Below, in pieces: positions 1 through 11,661 of a DNA stretch of 64,000 bases. Both the position numbers and the translations under genes were made by a program. Position 1 is the stretch's first letter, and every line of letters begins with the position of its first letter. A model generated the notes under the pieces. The model ran no database searches. It was not told where the DNA came from and saw only the letters and a list, made by a program, of their open reading frames with translations. The DNA comes from Erythrobasidium yunnanense (taxonomy: Eukaryota; Basidiomycota; Cystobasidiomycetes; Erythrobasidiales; Erythrobasidiaceae), in assembly GCA_001600175.1 (NCBI GenBank), contig BCJC01000003.1, positions 1,054,001 through 1,118,000 of the forward strand, written 5' to 3'.

Positions 1-209
1 TTTCATTCGCTTCTACTCTACCAATCGAAAAAAACCAAAACGATCCCCTTCCATCGTTTCGTGGCACGAAGAGATCACATCCACCCACTCCGTTCGAAGA
101 GGAGGACGAGCTTAACAGTTCGGAAGACATCGAATCGTTCTCTATCGACAGCCATCAGCCAACAAGTGTCGCGGGCCAAGCCAAGTTCATCAAAAGGGAC
201 CTTCCATAG
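1..209 (+). CDS. 3' end of an unknown gene (partial)
   Basis: An open frame enters from the left edge (first full codon at base 3) and stops with TAG at 207-209. The roughly 68 visible residues are polar, with an acidic stretch (FEEEDELNSSEDIES) and a short basic end. I prefer this frame to the two others open here because of the acidic, low-complexity tail typical of fungal nuclear or signalling proteins, but there is no domain to identify it. It lies upstream of the RING/TRAF gene on the same strand. Could also be noncoding. Confidence 0.35.
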   Translation, partial: SFASTLPIEKNQNDPLPSFRGTKRSHPPTPFEEEDELNSSEDIESFSIDSHQPTSVAGQAKFIKRDLP

Positions 210-467
210 CCACAAAGTCGAAGAGGGTGAAGTAGCAGCAGTATAACCTGAGTTGCCAGTGTCGTATCGGAGTAAGGGCGGAGTCAAGTCTAGATTTAGG
301 CTGTCCATAGTCAGATTTCAACAGCTACACCTATCTCTAGTAGTTGGTATTTTGTGTAGCTATATGAATAGTGAGAATGCTGCGAATAGTACTTCCTTCC
401 TCAGAACTTCCTTACTCTTCCCTTGCGTCCGACTTATCATTTCGCTTTCAACATTCAATGACACACG

Positions 468-1687
468 ATGGGCTTCGCTTTCGAAATGTAGAAGACTTTT
501 CTGCATCTTCATTTGCTCCTTCTGACTGCCACATCTCAGCTACGACGAGAGTCCAAGCAAGCTCGAGGTCCTGAGCTGCAGCATTTGTCTGCAAGTCCTC
601 GACAATCCTATTTCACCATGTCCGCATCTCGTAATATGCCAAAGTCACATTGAAGATTCTCAGTTACAAGACTGTCAAGAATGTCAGCAGAGACCGCGCG
701 AAAAGCCAATCAACGCGTGCTGGGTCGACCAGAAAGTCAAATCGCTAAGGAGACGATGCAAATATGATGGCTGTACATTCAGTACTCCGAAAATCGACGA
801 ACATCAAGCGATCGTCAGGCGTCTTTCATTTCGGCGCGCATGCTATCGAGAAAGCTACTTGACTTCTACGTACCCCTCTGCAGTGCGAATATGGCATTAT
901 ACCTTGTCCCAATGAAGGCTGTCATGCGCAGATCAGAAGACCGGACCTCCAGAATCACGCAGCCGCCTGCCCTTTCGCCTTGCTAAATTGCGCACGACCC
1001 CGCTGTACAGCGCTTTTCCAGCGTCAAGATGAAGACAAGCACGATGCAGAGTGTGCATCCTATTGGTACACCTGATCTATACCGCAGAAGAGGCCGAGAC
1101 TAACCGCTTGCACTAGCTGTCCCTACCAAATACGAGATGGCTGTCCATTCCTATCTACAAAAGCTACATTAGACGGACACATCATCTATTGCACTCGAAT
1201 GCACAATGAGATCGCGTCCCTCGAAGCTCGCCTAGATAACAAAGATAAAGATATAGCACAACTAGTGCGGCTGCACATGGATGAAGTTGCATCGAAAGAC
1301 GACACAATCGCCGAACAAAGAACGAATATAGACAGATTAAGAAAAGAGCGAAATCAAGTGAAGAAAGACAACCTTATTCTCAAAGACAAATATCGCATTG
1401 CGGTCCGAAGAGTCGAAGAAGCGGCCGTAGGATACCGAAGCACCAATGGAGATACAAGCTCTTCACATGGTACGACCTCGTCCCCTGCCTCGTCACGTTC
1501 ATCAAATCACCCTACCTCAGATGAGTCTCCTCCGCTTTATCGTACATCGAAGCGATCGCGTCCACCTACCCTCTCCGAAGAGAGTGATGAAGAGGTCGAA
1601 TTAGACTCGTTCGCCGTCAATGACTGGGTCGACATTAAGAAGGTCAAGAACGATAGGCCGGCAAAGAAGGACCATCCGCGACGATGA
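468..1687 (+). CDS. RING and TRAF-type zinc finger protein with coiled coil
   Basis: Four exons: 468-487, 540-813, 884-1065, 1117-1687; introns 52, 70 and 51 nt; total 1047 nt, 348 aa, all phases close. The N-terminus starts MGFAFE and runs into a RING finger (CSICLQVL ... CPHLVICQSH ... CQEC). Next come TRAF-type zinc fingers (CPNEGCHAQIRR, then further Cys/His pairs up to the TLDGHIIYC segment), then a coiled coil rich in Glu, Lys and Asp, and a Ser-rich, acidic, basic-ended tail. RING proteins of this build are usually E3 ubiquitin ligases; that role is inferred. No MATH/TRAF-C domain follows the coiled coil, so it is not a full metazoan-like TRAF. The start is the only ATG that splices in phase to the RING. 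Confidence 0.8.
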
Positions 1688-2013
1688 ATACGACAAATTG
1701 TCGCTATGTCGGCTGGCTGCACATATGTTGTTGTAGACGTAAGAAGGATTATATGCCGCATCGCGGTCATGATGTTCAGTATGCATTGTCGGGCTAAAAT
1801 CGCAAGAAGGATCCGGAGGAGGTTTCGCTCAGGATGGTAGTTCAGACTGTGAGCATCATAAGAGGCCGAACTGAACCCGTTTGGTGCTTGCTGCTTGCTG
1901 CTTGCAAAATCGGTGCCTTGTTCAGAAACATTGCATATCATAGAGTGCCTCGAGGTTGGTTGTCTTCGTTCCGACTGACACTTTCCCGACTGACGCCTTT
2001 CGTTCACGATACG
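1688..2013. other. intergenic, RING/TRAF gene to CAND1
   Basis: About 326 bp between two plus-strand genes, serving as 3' region of the first and promoter of the second. Short open frames here have no recognisable content. Nothing else seen. Confidence 0.5.
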
Positions 2014-5000
2014 ATGAGTACGACGTACTCGATGCAGGCGTTGCTCGAGAAGGTGCGATGGAGGATCAACATGGAACCTGGCGTCAAAGCTGAAACTGAC
2101 GACTTCGCGCGTATTGACAGCTGCAGAGCGGCGATCCAGACTACAGGCGAGAGCGAATAGCACAACGTAGCATACTCCGTGCTGATGTCGGTGATCCAGA
2201 TGGATGGCCCTGAGCGATATCAACTCCAAGCTTGGGGAGGCGACATTTTCCATAGACGATTCAACCGAGAAGCAGGTCGTAGACCAGGTTCTCGCTATGT
2301 TCAGCGACAATAACAGCGAAGTCAAGAGCATGGCCGCAAAAACGTACGCGCTGGTCGAGATCTGGCGGTTTTCGTGTCTGACGCATGATTGCAGGATATC
2401 CATGCTCGTTGGCAAGGTCAAAGAAGATCGCGTACAGACTATCATCGACAAGCTGACTGTCATGACGAGCGGGAAAGACGACGTCCGCGATATCGCAAGT
2501 CTAGGTAGGCTTCGAGAACTGGCCCTGTGCCTAATTGACAAAGCTGACGCGTTTGTATTTCTCCTTCTCACTACATACATGTCTGCTAGCACTCAAGACT
2601 GTCGTTCAAGAGATTTCGCCAGACTCAAAGCTCGCAAATACAGCATGTACAAAGCTGGCGCCGAGAATCCTCGTTCAGCTAAAGAATGTGCGAACCCTAT
2701 ACCATCAAGACGAAGACGGGAGTGGGACTGATCATATTCGTATTGTAGACCGCATCTTCGCAAGACGTCCTCATCCAGCTCATCGAAGTTCTCGGTGACA
2801 TCTATGCCCGTTTCGATTCTACGTACGTTTCCAAGCTAATCGAACAAGCTTCAACCGCTGACATCCTTCCATAGTATTCGCTCGCAGCCTAATGCCCAAT
2901 CAGAAGGGATAGCAGGCCTGACACCTCTGCTCAACGACAGCAGAGGGGCCGTTCGCAAGCGCGCAATTCGGGCCATCGGCAATCTAGTAGCATGTTCTGG
3001 CGAAACAGTCTTCACAAACTTGGTCGAAAAAGACATCAAGCCCAGTTTGAGTAGTGGAAGCGAAGAACAGCTCAAAACTAGTATAGCGCTTTGCGGCACT
3101 CTGGCACTGTGAGCTGTGCTTTCTGCCTTGGTAAGCTGGGAAGCTGCTTACCTATGACCGCCAGCTCGGCTCCGAAACGTACGGGAAAGAAATTGCAAGA
3201 CTTGCTGCCGAGCGTCCTGAAGGCGGTAGAGAAGGATGACGAAGAGCTTAAAGAGGTGTCTCTGCAAGTAAGGTTGACACTTCATACCAGCGTCGACTTA
3301 TATTGATGATCATTGCTCGCAGACGCTCGAGACCTTCCTCCTACGATGTCCTACTGAAATGACACCCAGCATAAGCGCGACAGTCGAGACGGCCAACAAG
3401 TACCTCAAATACGATCCCAACTATGCCGGCGACGACGATATGGAAGAAGACGATGCAGGCGACATGAACGGCGATGACGAGGATGAAGAGGAAGAAGAGG
3501 ACTATGCAGACAATTACGATGATGACGACGATGTGTCATGGAAAGTCCGTCGAGCATCCGTAAAAGTACTCAATATGGCCCTCGAGACTCGTCTGGAGTT
3601 CTTATCCCTTTTCTACAAGAGCATTGCACCTCAGTTAATAGCTAGGTTCGGAGAGAGGGAAGAGACTGTAAAGCTGGAGATCTGGAGTACCTATACAAAC
3701 CTATTGAAACAGACAGCTATCTGGGCTGGAAATACCGGTCTCCCCAATGGATCGACTTCGGTATCTGCGAGTGCTGTCAGTAGAGCGGCGTCGGAAGATG
3801 GCATGAACGGAGGAAGCAGGGCATCTTCGCCTGTCAGCTCCTTAAAGAGGAAAAGAGACGTCCAGATGGAAGTGGACGATTCGTGCGTGTCTCTTCCTGC
3901 TTCCCCACACTGCGTGTGCTGATATACATCGGGTCAGACCCCTAACCTCTCTCCGTTCGCAAGCTCCTCAAGTCACTAAAACTATCATCAAGCAACTCTC
4001 CACTAGCAAGTCTATCGCCGTCCGGCAAGCTGGCTTCACCCTTCTCCAGCAACTTGTTCTAGTCCTGCAAGGCGGACTGGACAGCTCTTTCTCCACCTTA
4101 GTACCTGTCATTCAGACTGTCCTCAAATCATCGGACTCAGGCAGTGTGACAACGCACGCCGGCGGCTCTTCTACCAACCTAAAAATCCAAGCTCTCGACT
4201 TCCTAGCTCTCGTCTTCAAGACACACCACCTCCGCTCTATCCAATCTTCTCTTCCTAAAGTAGTCCCTCTCATTACTTCTTCACTCACCGACAAGTCCCC
4301 AAAAGTAGCTGCTCAAGCGTTCGTAGCAGCTTCTGAGCTAGTGAAGCTCGTCAAACCTATCAGCGCAAACGGTCCCGGTTCACCTTCTGTCATAGGAGGC
4401 AGCGGGACTCAGATCAAGGCTATCTTCGATGCTACTCTTACTTCTCTATCGAGGTCCGATGCAGATCAGGAAGTTCGAGAGAAGGGTATCATCTGTTTAG
4501 GCGATCTCGTCGTGCATTGCGGCGCAGACTTCGGCGGCGATCTACAAAAAGCACTCGCGATACTGAAGGAACGACTACGAAATGAGAACACCCGATTGAT
4601 AGCTCTGCAAACGATAGCCAAGATTGCCGATGCGCCTTCCGCACACAAGAACGTCCTTTACGGAACTTTCTTGCAAGATGTCGCTGGCGAAGTCGTCACT
4701 TTCCTTCGAAGAAACAATAAACCAGTCCAAGCGGCTTCTTTTGCAACCCTAGAAACTATACTCAAAAAGTCAGGCGACAGCTTACCAGCAGATACGTGCG
4801 AAGCTATCGTCAGCAATCTTCAACCTTCTATCGCCAATCCGGACATCCACTTAGCAAGGTCCCTCAATGCTCTATCAACGGTCCTCGATATCCACAGAGA
4901 CTCCGTCGCAGCAGTCGAGTCTGAAATCCTACCATCGGTCTATGAGCTCATCGCCTCACCCTCTGCTTCGGGTGGAGTGACTCTGGAAGCGTTACGCAGA

Positions 5001-6789
5001 TTCTTCGCTGCATACGTGACCGCTGGAGGAGATGCTTCGGACACCGTCATCGCTATCAACGACCTTGCGGCTGGTTCGAAGGGTGGTCTGCAAGTATCTG
5101 TCAATGCTAGCAAGTGCATCGGAGCGATCTTTGGAGTGGCTGCAGAGAAAGATCAGGCTGCTGCCAAGAAGATCGTCAAAGACACTGCTGCGCGAGTCAA
5201 GGTGAGACTATCAAGCTTCGCACTAGAAGTGATCTGCTTACATCAGTGACTCTGCTATTTCAGTCTTCGAAAACGCAAGCGAACAGCCTGTGCCTGGCCC
5301 TGCTCATCGTGGGCGAGATTGGCCGAAACACGTAAGTCGATGTCGGAGTTATTTGTGTAAAGGCTAAGAGCATTATCGTAGCGACTTGAACGGGCATCAA
5401 GACATCTTCAAGCTAGCACTCGGCAATCTGACTAATGCCTCTGAAGACGTCCGAAGCTCTGCAGCCTTTGCTATCGGTAGGATGCTATATATCGGTGACG
5501 CGGGCGATGGCTGATTCCGACCTAGGTAACATGGCTGCTGGCAGTCCATCTACCTTCCTTCCTCCTATTCTGGCCGAAATTGAAAAGGCCTCAAAAGACG
5601 ACCGCAAGCTACACCTTCTACTAGGCAGTATCAAAGAAACTATCAGTCACAGCTCTTCAAGTACGCTTTCCGAACTATCGAACGCTCTCTGGGCACCTCT
5701 ATTCCAGATCTGCGAGACTGCTTCCGCTCAACAGCAAGCGGGTGCAGCTAGCTCCACCACACCTTCAAGCACAAAGGCTGGAGACGGAGCCAGACTCGAT
5801 GGAACAAGAAACATCGCTGCGGAATGCTTGGGCAAGATCACACTCACCAATCCTTCTATGTACCTCGGTCAACTGCAAGCGAAACTGCAAGCAGAGTCCG
5901 CTGGAACGAGAGCTGCCGTCATCACTGCCATCAGATTTACCTTTACCGATGAGTCGTCGAGCTACGATGACCTGCTCGCTCCCTTGATTGTGCAATTCCT
6001 GTCGTTGATGCACGATTCGGACCTCGTAAGTCTAGCAGCAAATTGGCTGGAAATACTGGAGCCGCAGCTGATATCCTTTGTACAGACTGTCCGACGCTTA
6101 GCTGTTTCTTCGCTTACCTCTGCTGCACACAACAAGCCGCAGCTCATCCGCGATCATTTCGCTCAACTTCAGCCTCTTCTATACTCAGCTACCAAGATCG
6201 ACCCAAGTCTCATCCATGAAGTCGTTATGGGGCCATTCAAAGTCAAGGTCGATGACGGTCTCAACATCCGCAAAGCTGCCTATCAATGCATGTACACGCT
6301 GCTCGAGACTTGCTTGAACAAGCTCGATCTGAGTGCATACCTCGATATAATCGTTGCTGGTCTATCAGACGATGACGATATTAAGGTCTCCTGCTATTTG
6401 ATGCTCGTCAAGCTTAGCACTATCGCGCCGACTGCTGTCGCTCAACGTAAGTCGGACCTGTGCCATGTTCGGAAGTCGAGCTGACAAGGGTATCTCCTGC
6501 AGGTCTCGATGCTGCTGCGAAGCCCTTCGACGGCGTACTCAAGACGAAGCTGAAAGAGACGGCCGTCAAGCAGGAAGTGGAAAAGCTAGCCGAGATGCAG
6601 CGCTCTGCCTTACGAACTATGGCTTCCCTACTTCCTCTCGCATCCGATGCGTCAACACCCAAGTTCATGGCTCTGTGCAATGAGACTAGAAACAGCGTGC
6701 TATGGGGAGTAGATTTCAAGGAGATGATCAGAAGCGCAGCCGACAGCAAGAGCAGCACAAATAACGCAGATAGAATGGAGATTGACTAA
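2014..6789 (+). CDS. CAND1: CAND1/TIP120, cullin-associated NEDD8-dissociated protein
   Basis: Substrate-receptor exchange factor: a HEAT-repeat solenoid that wraps unneddylated cullin-RBX1 and swaps F-box type receptors in SCF ligases. Fifteen exons: 2014-2052, 2121-2146, 2200-2343, 2395-2504, 2590-2687, 2749-2822, 2875-3108, 3165-3267, 3323-3882, 3938-5201, 5264-5331, 5382-5476, 5526-6025, 6086-6446, 6503-6789; 3963 nt, 1320 aa, phases close throughout (human about 1230 aa). It aligns end to end with the family from memory: MSTTYSMQALLEK at the N-terminus, KYLKYDPNYAGDDD followed by a long acidic loop then VSWKVRRAS, FLRRNNKPV, RNIAAECLGK, RLAVSSLTSAAHNKP, VDDGLNIRKAAYQCMYTLL, and the basic-acidic end near VKQEVEKL. 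Intron 2 (2147-2199) has a GC donor. Convergent with the Sec39 gene, 201 bp away. Confidence 0.96.
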
Positions 6790-6990
6790 AGAGGAGCAGA
6801 CGTGGCCTTGAACGCGCAAAGGTAGAGAAGTCTCAAGTAGTGTCAAGAACCGTTAGTAGTGTGCCTGATGTAGATTAGATAGCAGTCCGTTGCAAACGTA
6901 GTCAAGTCTTCAAGAGAATATACCATAGCTCGTAACACTGTGTACTCCCTTGACTGCACTGAGCCTTCTTTTACAAGGCATCCAAATTAT

Positions 6991-9900
6991 TTACCGCCGG
7001 CCCTCATGCTCGTCTGCTCCTATCAGCCAAGACACAAGAGCTCTTGACTTGTTACTGATCTCATCTCTCACTGCATCCGCGCTACGAGCCGGTGATCTCG
7101 AATCGTGCGACCTGCTATTGCCGGAGAAAGGTCCTTGAGGCGAGAGTGTATCTTGACCCTGATAGCGACTCCGCGAAGGAGATTCACTGCGGTGTGTACT
7201 ATCCGGAGTCCCGCTACGGAAAGGTAGGTATGCAGAAGCTGCTCTGCCGACTGAAAGAGCTGCCCGTGCAGCACTCTCGGCAGAATGCGTGAGAGCAGCA
7301 GCAGACGGCGTCGAAGACCTTGAAGGCATGCTGAAAGGTATACCCAGACCGTCTCTGCCAGCTAAGAAGTGTGACGGCGCCGTCGCAGGCTTATGTTTCT
7401 TCCGCGGCGAAGAAAGGAGGGGTCTTTGACCAGCCGTGACGTCTTGAGCTTGCCATGCAGCCAGGATCTCCGAGATTTCGCTTGGCGGACATAGTAGAAG
7501 AGCCTGTCCTAGCAATTCCTTCTTCTTGAATTGGTCTATGATCTCGTCTGTTTTGCCAAATGCATAGCAAGTCTTCCATGCTAATTCTGCTGCCTTTGAA
7601 GCTTTGTCTTTATCTCGCCCTTTCCGGATATCTTCGACGACTTTTATCATCCGCCCACAGATGTCGGCTGCTCTCTTCGAATCATGAGCGTTGAGGGCTG
7701 CATCCGCTAGCATGCTAAGTACTCGCGCCTCTGCTAGTGTGTCTCCTCTGTAGCCTAATTTCGCTGCTATATCGAGTATCATTTCGGGATGTCGATAAGC
7801 ATCTTCATTGGCTGACAGCAGCTGGGATATTAGCGATAGTTGATCGCTTAGTCGGATCTCAATTGGCGTAAGAGGTTGTCCAGCGGAGTTGAGAAGCCGG
7901 AAAGATGTCAAGCGCGATGTAGCTTCGATGAAATCTCGTTCGCGGCGGATTTCGACTGTCGAAGGAGCCACTGCGAGGCTGCACAGATTGAACGTCCGTA
8001 GTATCAGTCTTATATTGGACATCAAAGGCTAGTTTCTGAACACATACCATTCGAAAGCCAGCTTCATGTTCCCTTGATGCAGATTGCCAGTCTCGGCATT
8101 ATCGTAGAACTCGCGGGAGGCAGCGAGGACGAGCTCTTGCTCCACACTGCTGTCGAGTGGTCTCTCGCCTGAAGAAGGGTTGAAGAGGCTTTTGGCGAGG
8201 TCGAACTCTGAAAGACACCATAAAGAAGCCGGAATTAGCAATTTGGCTCGACAAGCAGGAGATAGGTAGAGGTAGAGAAGACCTACTTCCACTGCTCAGC
8301 AGGCCAGAGAAGAAAATCTTGGTGATCTCCAGCTTGGACAGGCTAGAGAAAGCGTGCTTAGGCTCCCTCGTATCACTTTCCTTTGGTGCATCACCCGAAT
8401 CCGCGTCTTCCGGCCCAGCGAGCCGACACAGATCGTCCAACAGGCTTATCCACTCATCTTCGAACTCAAAGTCCTTTCCTAATCTGTCTCCACCTCGTCC
8501 TGATGCCGAAAAGGAATTCGCATCCGCTACAGCAGCAGCGGACGTTCTAGCCAGTCGTTCGGCCCAGCTTCTTTGGAGTTTTGCGTCGTGAGAAAGCGTG
8601 AGGAAGAAAGATAAGGGAACGGGAGAAGACCAGCGGCTGAATATCTCGGCGGCTTCGAGATTAAGGTCGAATGTATCGAGGGCTTTGGAAAGAGAGTAGC
8701 GAGAGAAGGTATTTAAGGCAGAGTAGATCTGGGGAGCGGTGAGGTCGGACTTTGCGTTGCTGGTCCCCGCTTGTGAGGAGAAGATTGCGAAGAGGCTTTG
8801 CGGGGATGAGGGATCTGATAGGTCCTCTTCTTCACCTTCGAAAGAAGGCAGACAGTCGAAGATCTTGCCCATGACGTCCCAAGATGATAGTCCAGAGAAG
8901 CCATAAACAGCCACCAGCGCTAATTTTGCCAATTTCTCATCAGATTTGATCAACCTCTGACCCGATGCAGAAGGCTTAGACGCTTGGAAGACTGCTGCTA
9001 GAAGATCTAGCCGTGTAGAGGAGATGTGGAGAAGGTATTGTAAAAGAACGGCGTCGTGGAGATTCGGGTCTGGCTGTCCTTCTCGTTCAAGCTTGCTTTC
9101 CAGCACGTATAGGTAGGGGAGTACAAGTTTTCTGATGTCGTCGGCGACGGTGGAGGGTGTAGAGTAGGCCAAATAAGCAGCTACGATATCGGATGGAGAA
9201 GAATGCCGCCAGCGATCGAGCGTCCAATCGATGTCGACGACCTCGGTCGCACTGCTGGGAAGAGGCCGGTCGTATATCAGCTTGGAGAGCAGACTGAGCT
9301 CTTCGCCTAGAGCATCTAGGCCTGCTATGCCTTGAGAGGCGCCATACTGCACGAGCACTAGGGCGTTGTCTATCCTTCCTGTATATGCGTCTATAGCGGA
9401 AACGCGGTCTCTGTACCATCCTGCTATCTGTTCGTCTGTAGGTAGGGATGCTGTAGCTGCTTTTCCCAGCACAGCACCTATAGCGTCGGTCTCTACCCAA
9501 TCTTGGGAATCCCGCCAAGACTTTCCCATCCGTTGCGCTGCACTGCTGAATGCTGTACTGGAAAACGGTAGAATGTCCAGAGCTTCTGTAAAGTCTACGA
9601 ACAGCGGTAGATTGTCGAGGATTGCAAGTCGATGCGGAGCCAATTCTTCTACGTGCTTCTCGAATAGCGTTCTCAGAGTCCTGAAGGATCCTTGAGAAGC
9701 TGCTTCCAAAGCTAGCTGAAGTAATGGCTTGTCCAGGAAGTCGGGCAGGTTGGGCGTAGGCCCGGCAGCCAGGCCATCCATTGGCTCGCTAGGTTCGCCA
9801 GAGCTATGCGTACCATGTCCAGTATCTGCTTCATCCTCATCAAAAGCCCATGAAGCGTCTACATCCTCATCTTCTGGGCCGTCTTCGGGCTCCGTCACTT

Positions 9901-10315
9901 CGCGCTGCTTGCCCTTTGACGGAGCTGTTTGCTGCACAGGGTACAGAGTTGCATAGGTGGATGTCTTGTCGTGTAGATGCAGCAATTCTCGTCTATCCTG
10001 GATGAGCTGCTTGGATGATTCCGGGATTGAGAAGCCATCATCGGCGTTGCTGGCTAATTCTGCGCGTTCTCTGCACAATCTGCACGCTGGATCTGATTCT
10101 GCAGCTCGTTCTGACGCTACTATTGCTCCATCAAGGATGGCCAGCTGCGCATCGGCACTCAGACACCGCGTCGCCAGTCCAGCTTGGATGATCCAGTCGA
10201 GATCGCTATCGTCGTCGCTGAGTCCCGCTAGCAATTCGCGCGCCAGTTCTGCTGTCCATTCTTCTGACGGCGTATCGAGCCATCGCTCTTTGCACGCTCG
10301 AGCATCCCTGGCCAT
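6991..10315 (-). CDS. SEC39: Sec39-domain protein (Dsl1/NRZ tether subunit, NBAS-like)
   Basis: Predicted subunit of the ER tethering complex (Dsl1 in yeast, NRZ in animals) that captures COPI vesicles returning from the Golgi; a peripheral helical protein. Exons in transcript order 10315-8287, 8207-8048, 7978-6991 (introns of 79 and 69 nt); 3177 nt, 1058 aa, in phase. Family landmarks: a WYRDRVSAIDAYTGRIDNAL stretch near residue 300, LYVLESKL, then across the splice sites the signature run KSLFNPSSGE ... AASREFYDNAETGN ... GNMKLAFECLAVAP, which is the most conserved part of Sec39. A long acidic insert (residues 145-200) and a Ser/Pro-rich C-terminal tail are not conserved. Start is the first ATG of the frame; an additional upstream exon cannot be excluded. 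Head to head with the reductase at 10589. Confidence 0.85.
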
Positions 10316-10588
10316 GTCATCGCAATCCGGTCAAAGAAAGTACCGTCAATAAGCAAGAAGTCAGACAAGCTGGACCGTAGCAGCTTCGTATACGCGTTCC
10401 GAGCTACATCTACAGAATCTTATTAGGGTATGCTAAGTTGTTGCGAGAGCATGCGTCATCTCGGGCGAAAGCAGTTGTATCCTCCAAAGTTTCCGAGCTC
10501 TTTCTAGGACACCTTCTTGTCCTTATACCACTTCCTACATTCTTTGACTTGCTCGTTCACATCCTTCCGTCCTAATCAAAGCTTCAGC

Positions 10589-11487
10589 ATGACCATTCCG
10601 GGCATCAAGAACCCCGCTCTACCTTATGACAGTCTCATAGTTGTTACAGGATGTAGCGGCTTCGTTGGGTCGCACGTAGCTGATCAAGTACTCGCTGCTG
10701 GCTTCAGAGTGCGCGGGACCACACGCGACGCGGAGAAGAACAAATGGGTGAAAGAGTACTTAGAAGACAAGCATGGACAAGGACGCTTCGAGCTTGTATC
10801 GGTGCCGAACCCAGACAGCGAGGATGCATTCAAGACCGTCGTACAAGGTATGCTCTGCTGAAGTCCGTACGAGAGAACTGTCGGCTGAGAGACAGAACAG
10901 GCGCGCAAGGCTTTGTACACGTCGCGCACGACATGACTGGCGGCCCTCCTGATGAAGCCATCCCTGCTTCTGTGAAGATGGCCGTGAATGCGCTCAAAGC
11001 AGCCTCCAACGCCGGTATCAAGCGATTCGTATATACGAGCAGTTCTTTCGCCGTGACCCAGCCCAAGCCCAATGTCAGCTTCACGGTTGACGAAAGCACA
11101 TTCAACGAGGATGCCTTACGTGCTGTGAAGGAGAAGGGTGCAGAATGCGAAGGTGCAAGCGTATATTCAGCTAGTAAAGTAGAGGCGGAACGAGCCATGC
11201 AGAAATGGAAGGATGAGAACGGAGCGGACATTGTCATCAACTGTGTCAATCCCAATGCGAACCTTGGACCAGTCTTACAGCCTCAGCATCAGGGCTACCG
11301 TTCCACATCAGGCTGGGTGAAGAATCTCCTAGATGGGAAATACGACCAGCTCAATCGGCCCCAAGAACATTTCATCAACGTAGTAGATGATGCGAAGCTG
11401 CATGTCATAGCTTTGGTGCACCCAGATCTTCAAGGAAGACGCTTGATAGGCATGGCTGAGCGAGCGCCGATCAGCAAGATTGTATAG
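10589..11487 (+). CDS. NAD(P)-dependent short-chain reductase (extended SDR, Gre2/DFR-like), apparently truncated
   Basis: Extended short-chain dehydrogenase of the dihydroflavonol/aldehyde reductase group. Exons 10589-10847 and 10901-11487; intron 53 nt; 281 aa to the TAG at 11485-11487. Seen: Rossmann motif VTGCSGFVGSHV near residue 18, the strand-4 region FVHVAHDMTGG, the catalytic YSASKVEAE (YxxxK), and NPNANLGP. Oddity: the frame is still coding after the TAG for 57 more codons to a second stop at 11659-11661, and that tail (RKVYPERKFEDFEDEGED ... GHGYTSLEESI) is what the family C-terminus looks like; the expected full length is about 338 aa. So the gene carries one nonsense codon, or the base is a sequencing error, or there is readthrough. 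Substrate unknown. Confidence 0.8.
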
Positions 11488-11661
11488 ATATCGAGGAAGG
11501 TGTATCCGGAGCGCAAGTTTGAGGACTTTGAAGATGAGGGTGAGGACAGAATCACGAATGGGATGAAGGAAGAGGTGGAGAACTTGCTAAAGGATGCCTA
11601 CGGGCATGGATACACGAGTCTGGAGGAGAGCATTAGACAGAATGCTATAGAGCTGAAGTAG

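Noticed and set aside
1537-2592. Long minus-strand open frame of 351 codons opposite the RING/TRAF and CAND1 genes
   Set aside because: It is the shadow of two well-supported plus-strand genes and has no recognisable content.
10316-10405. Possible upstream coding exon of the Sec39 gene
   Set aside because: A gene-like run of about 22 residues is open here, but no donor and acceptor join it to the main frame in phase.
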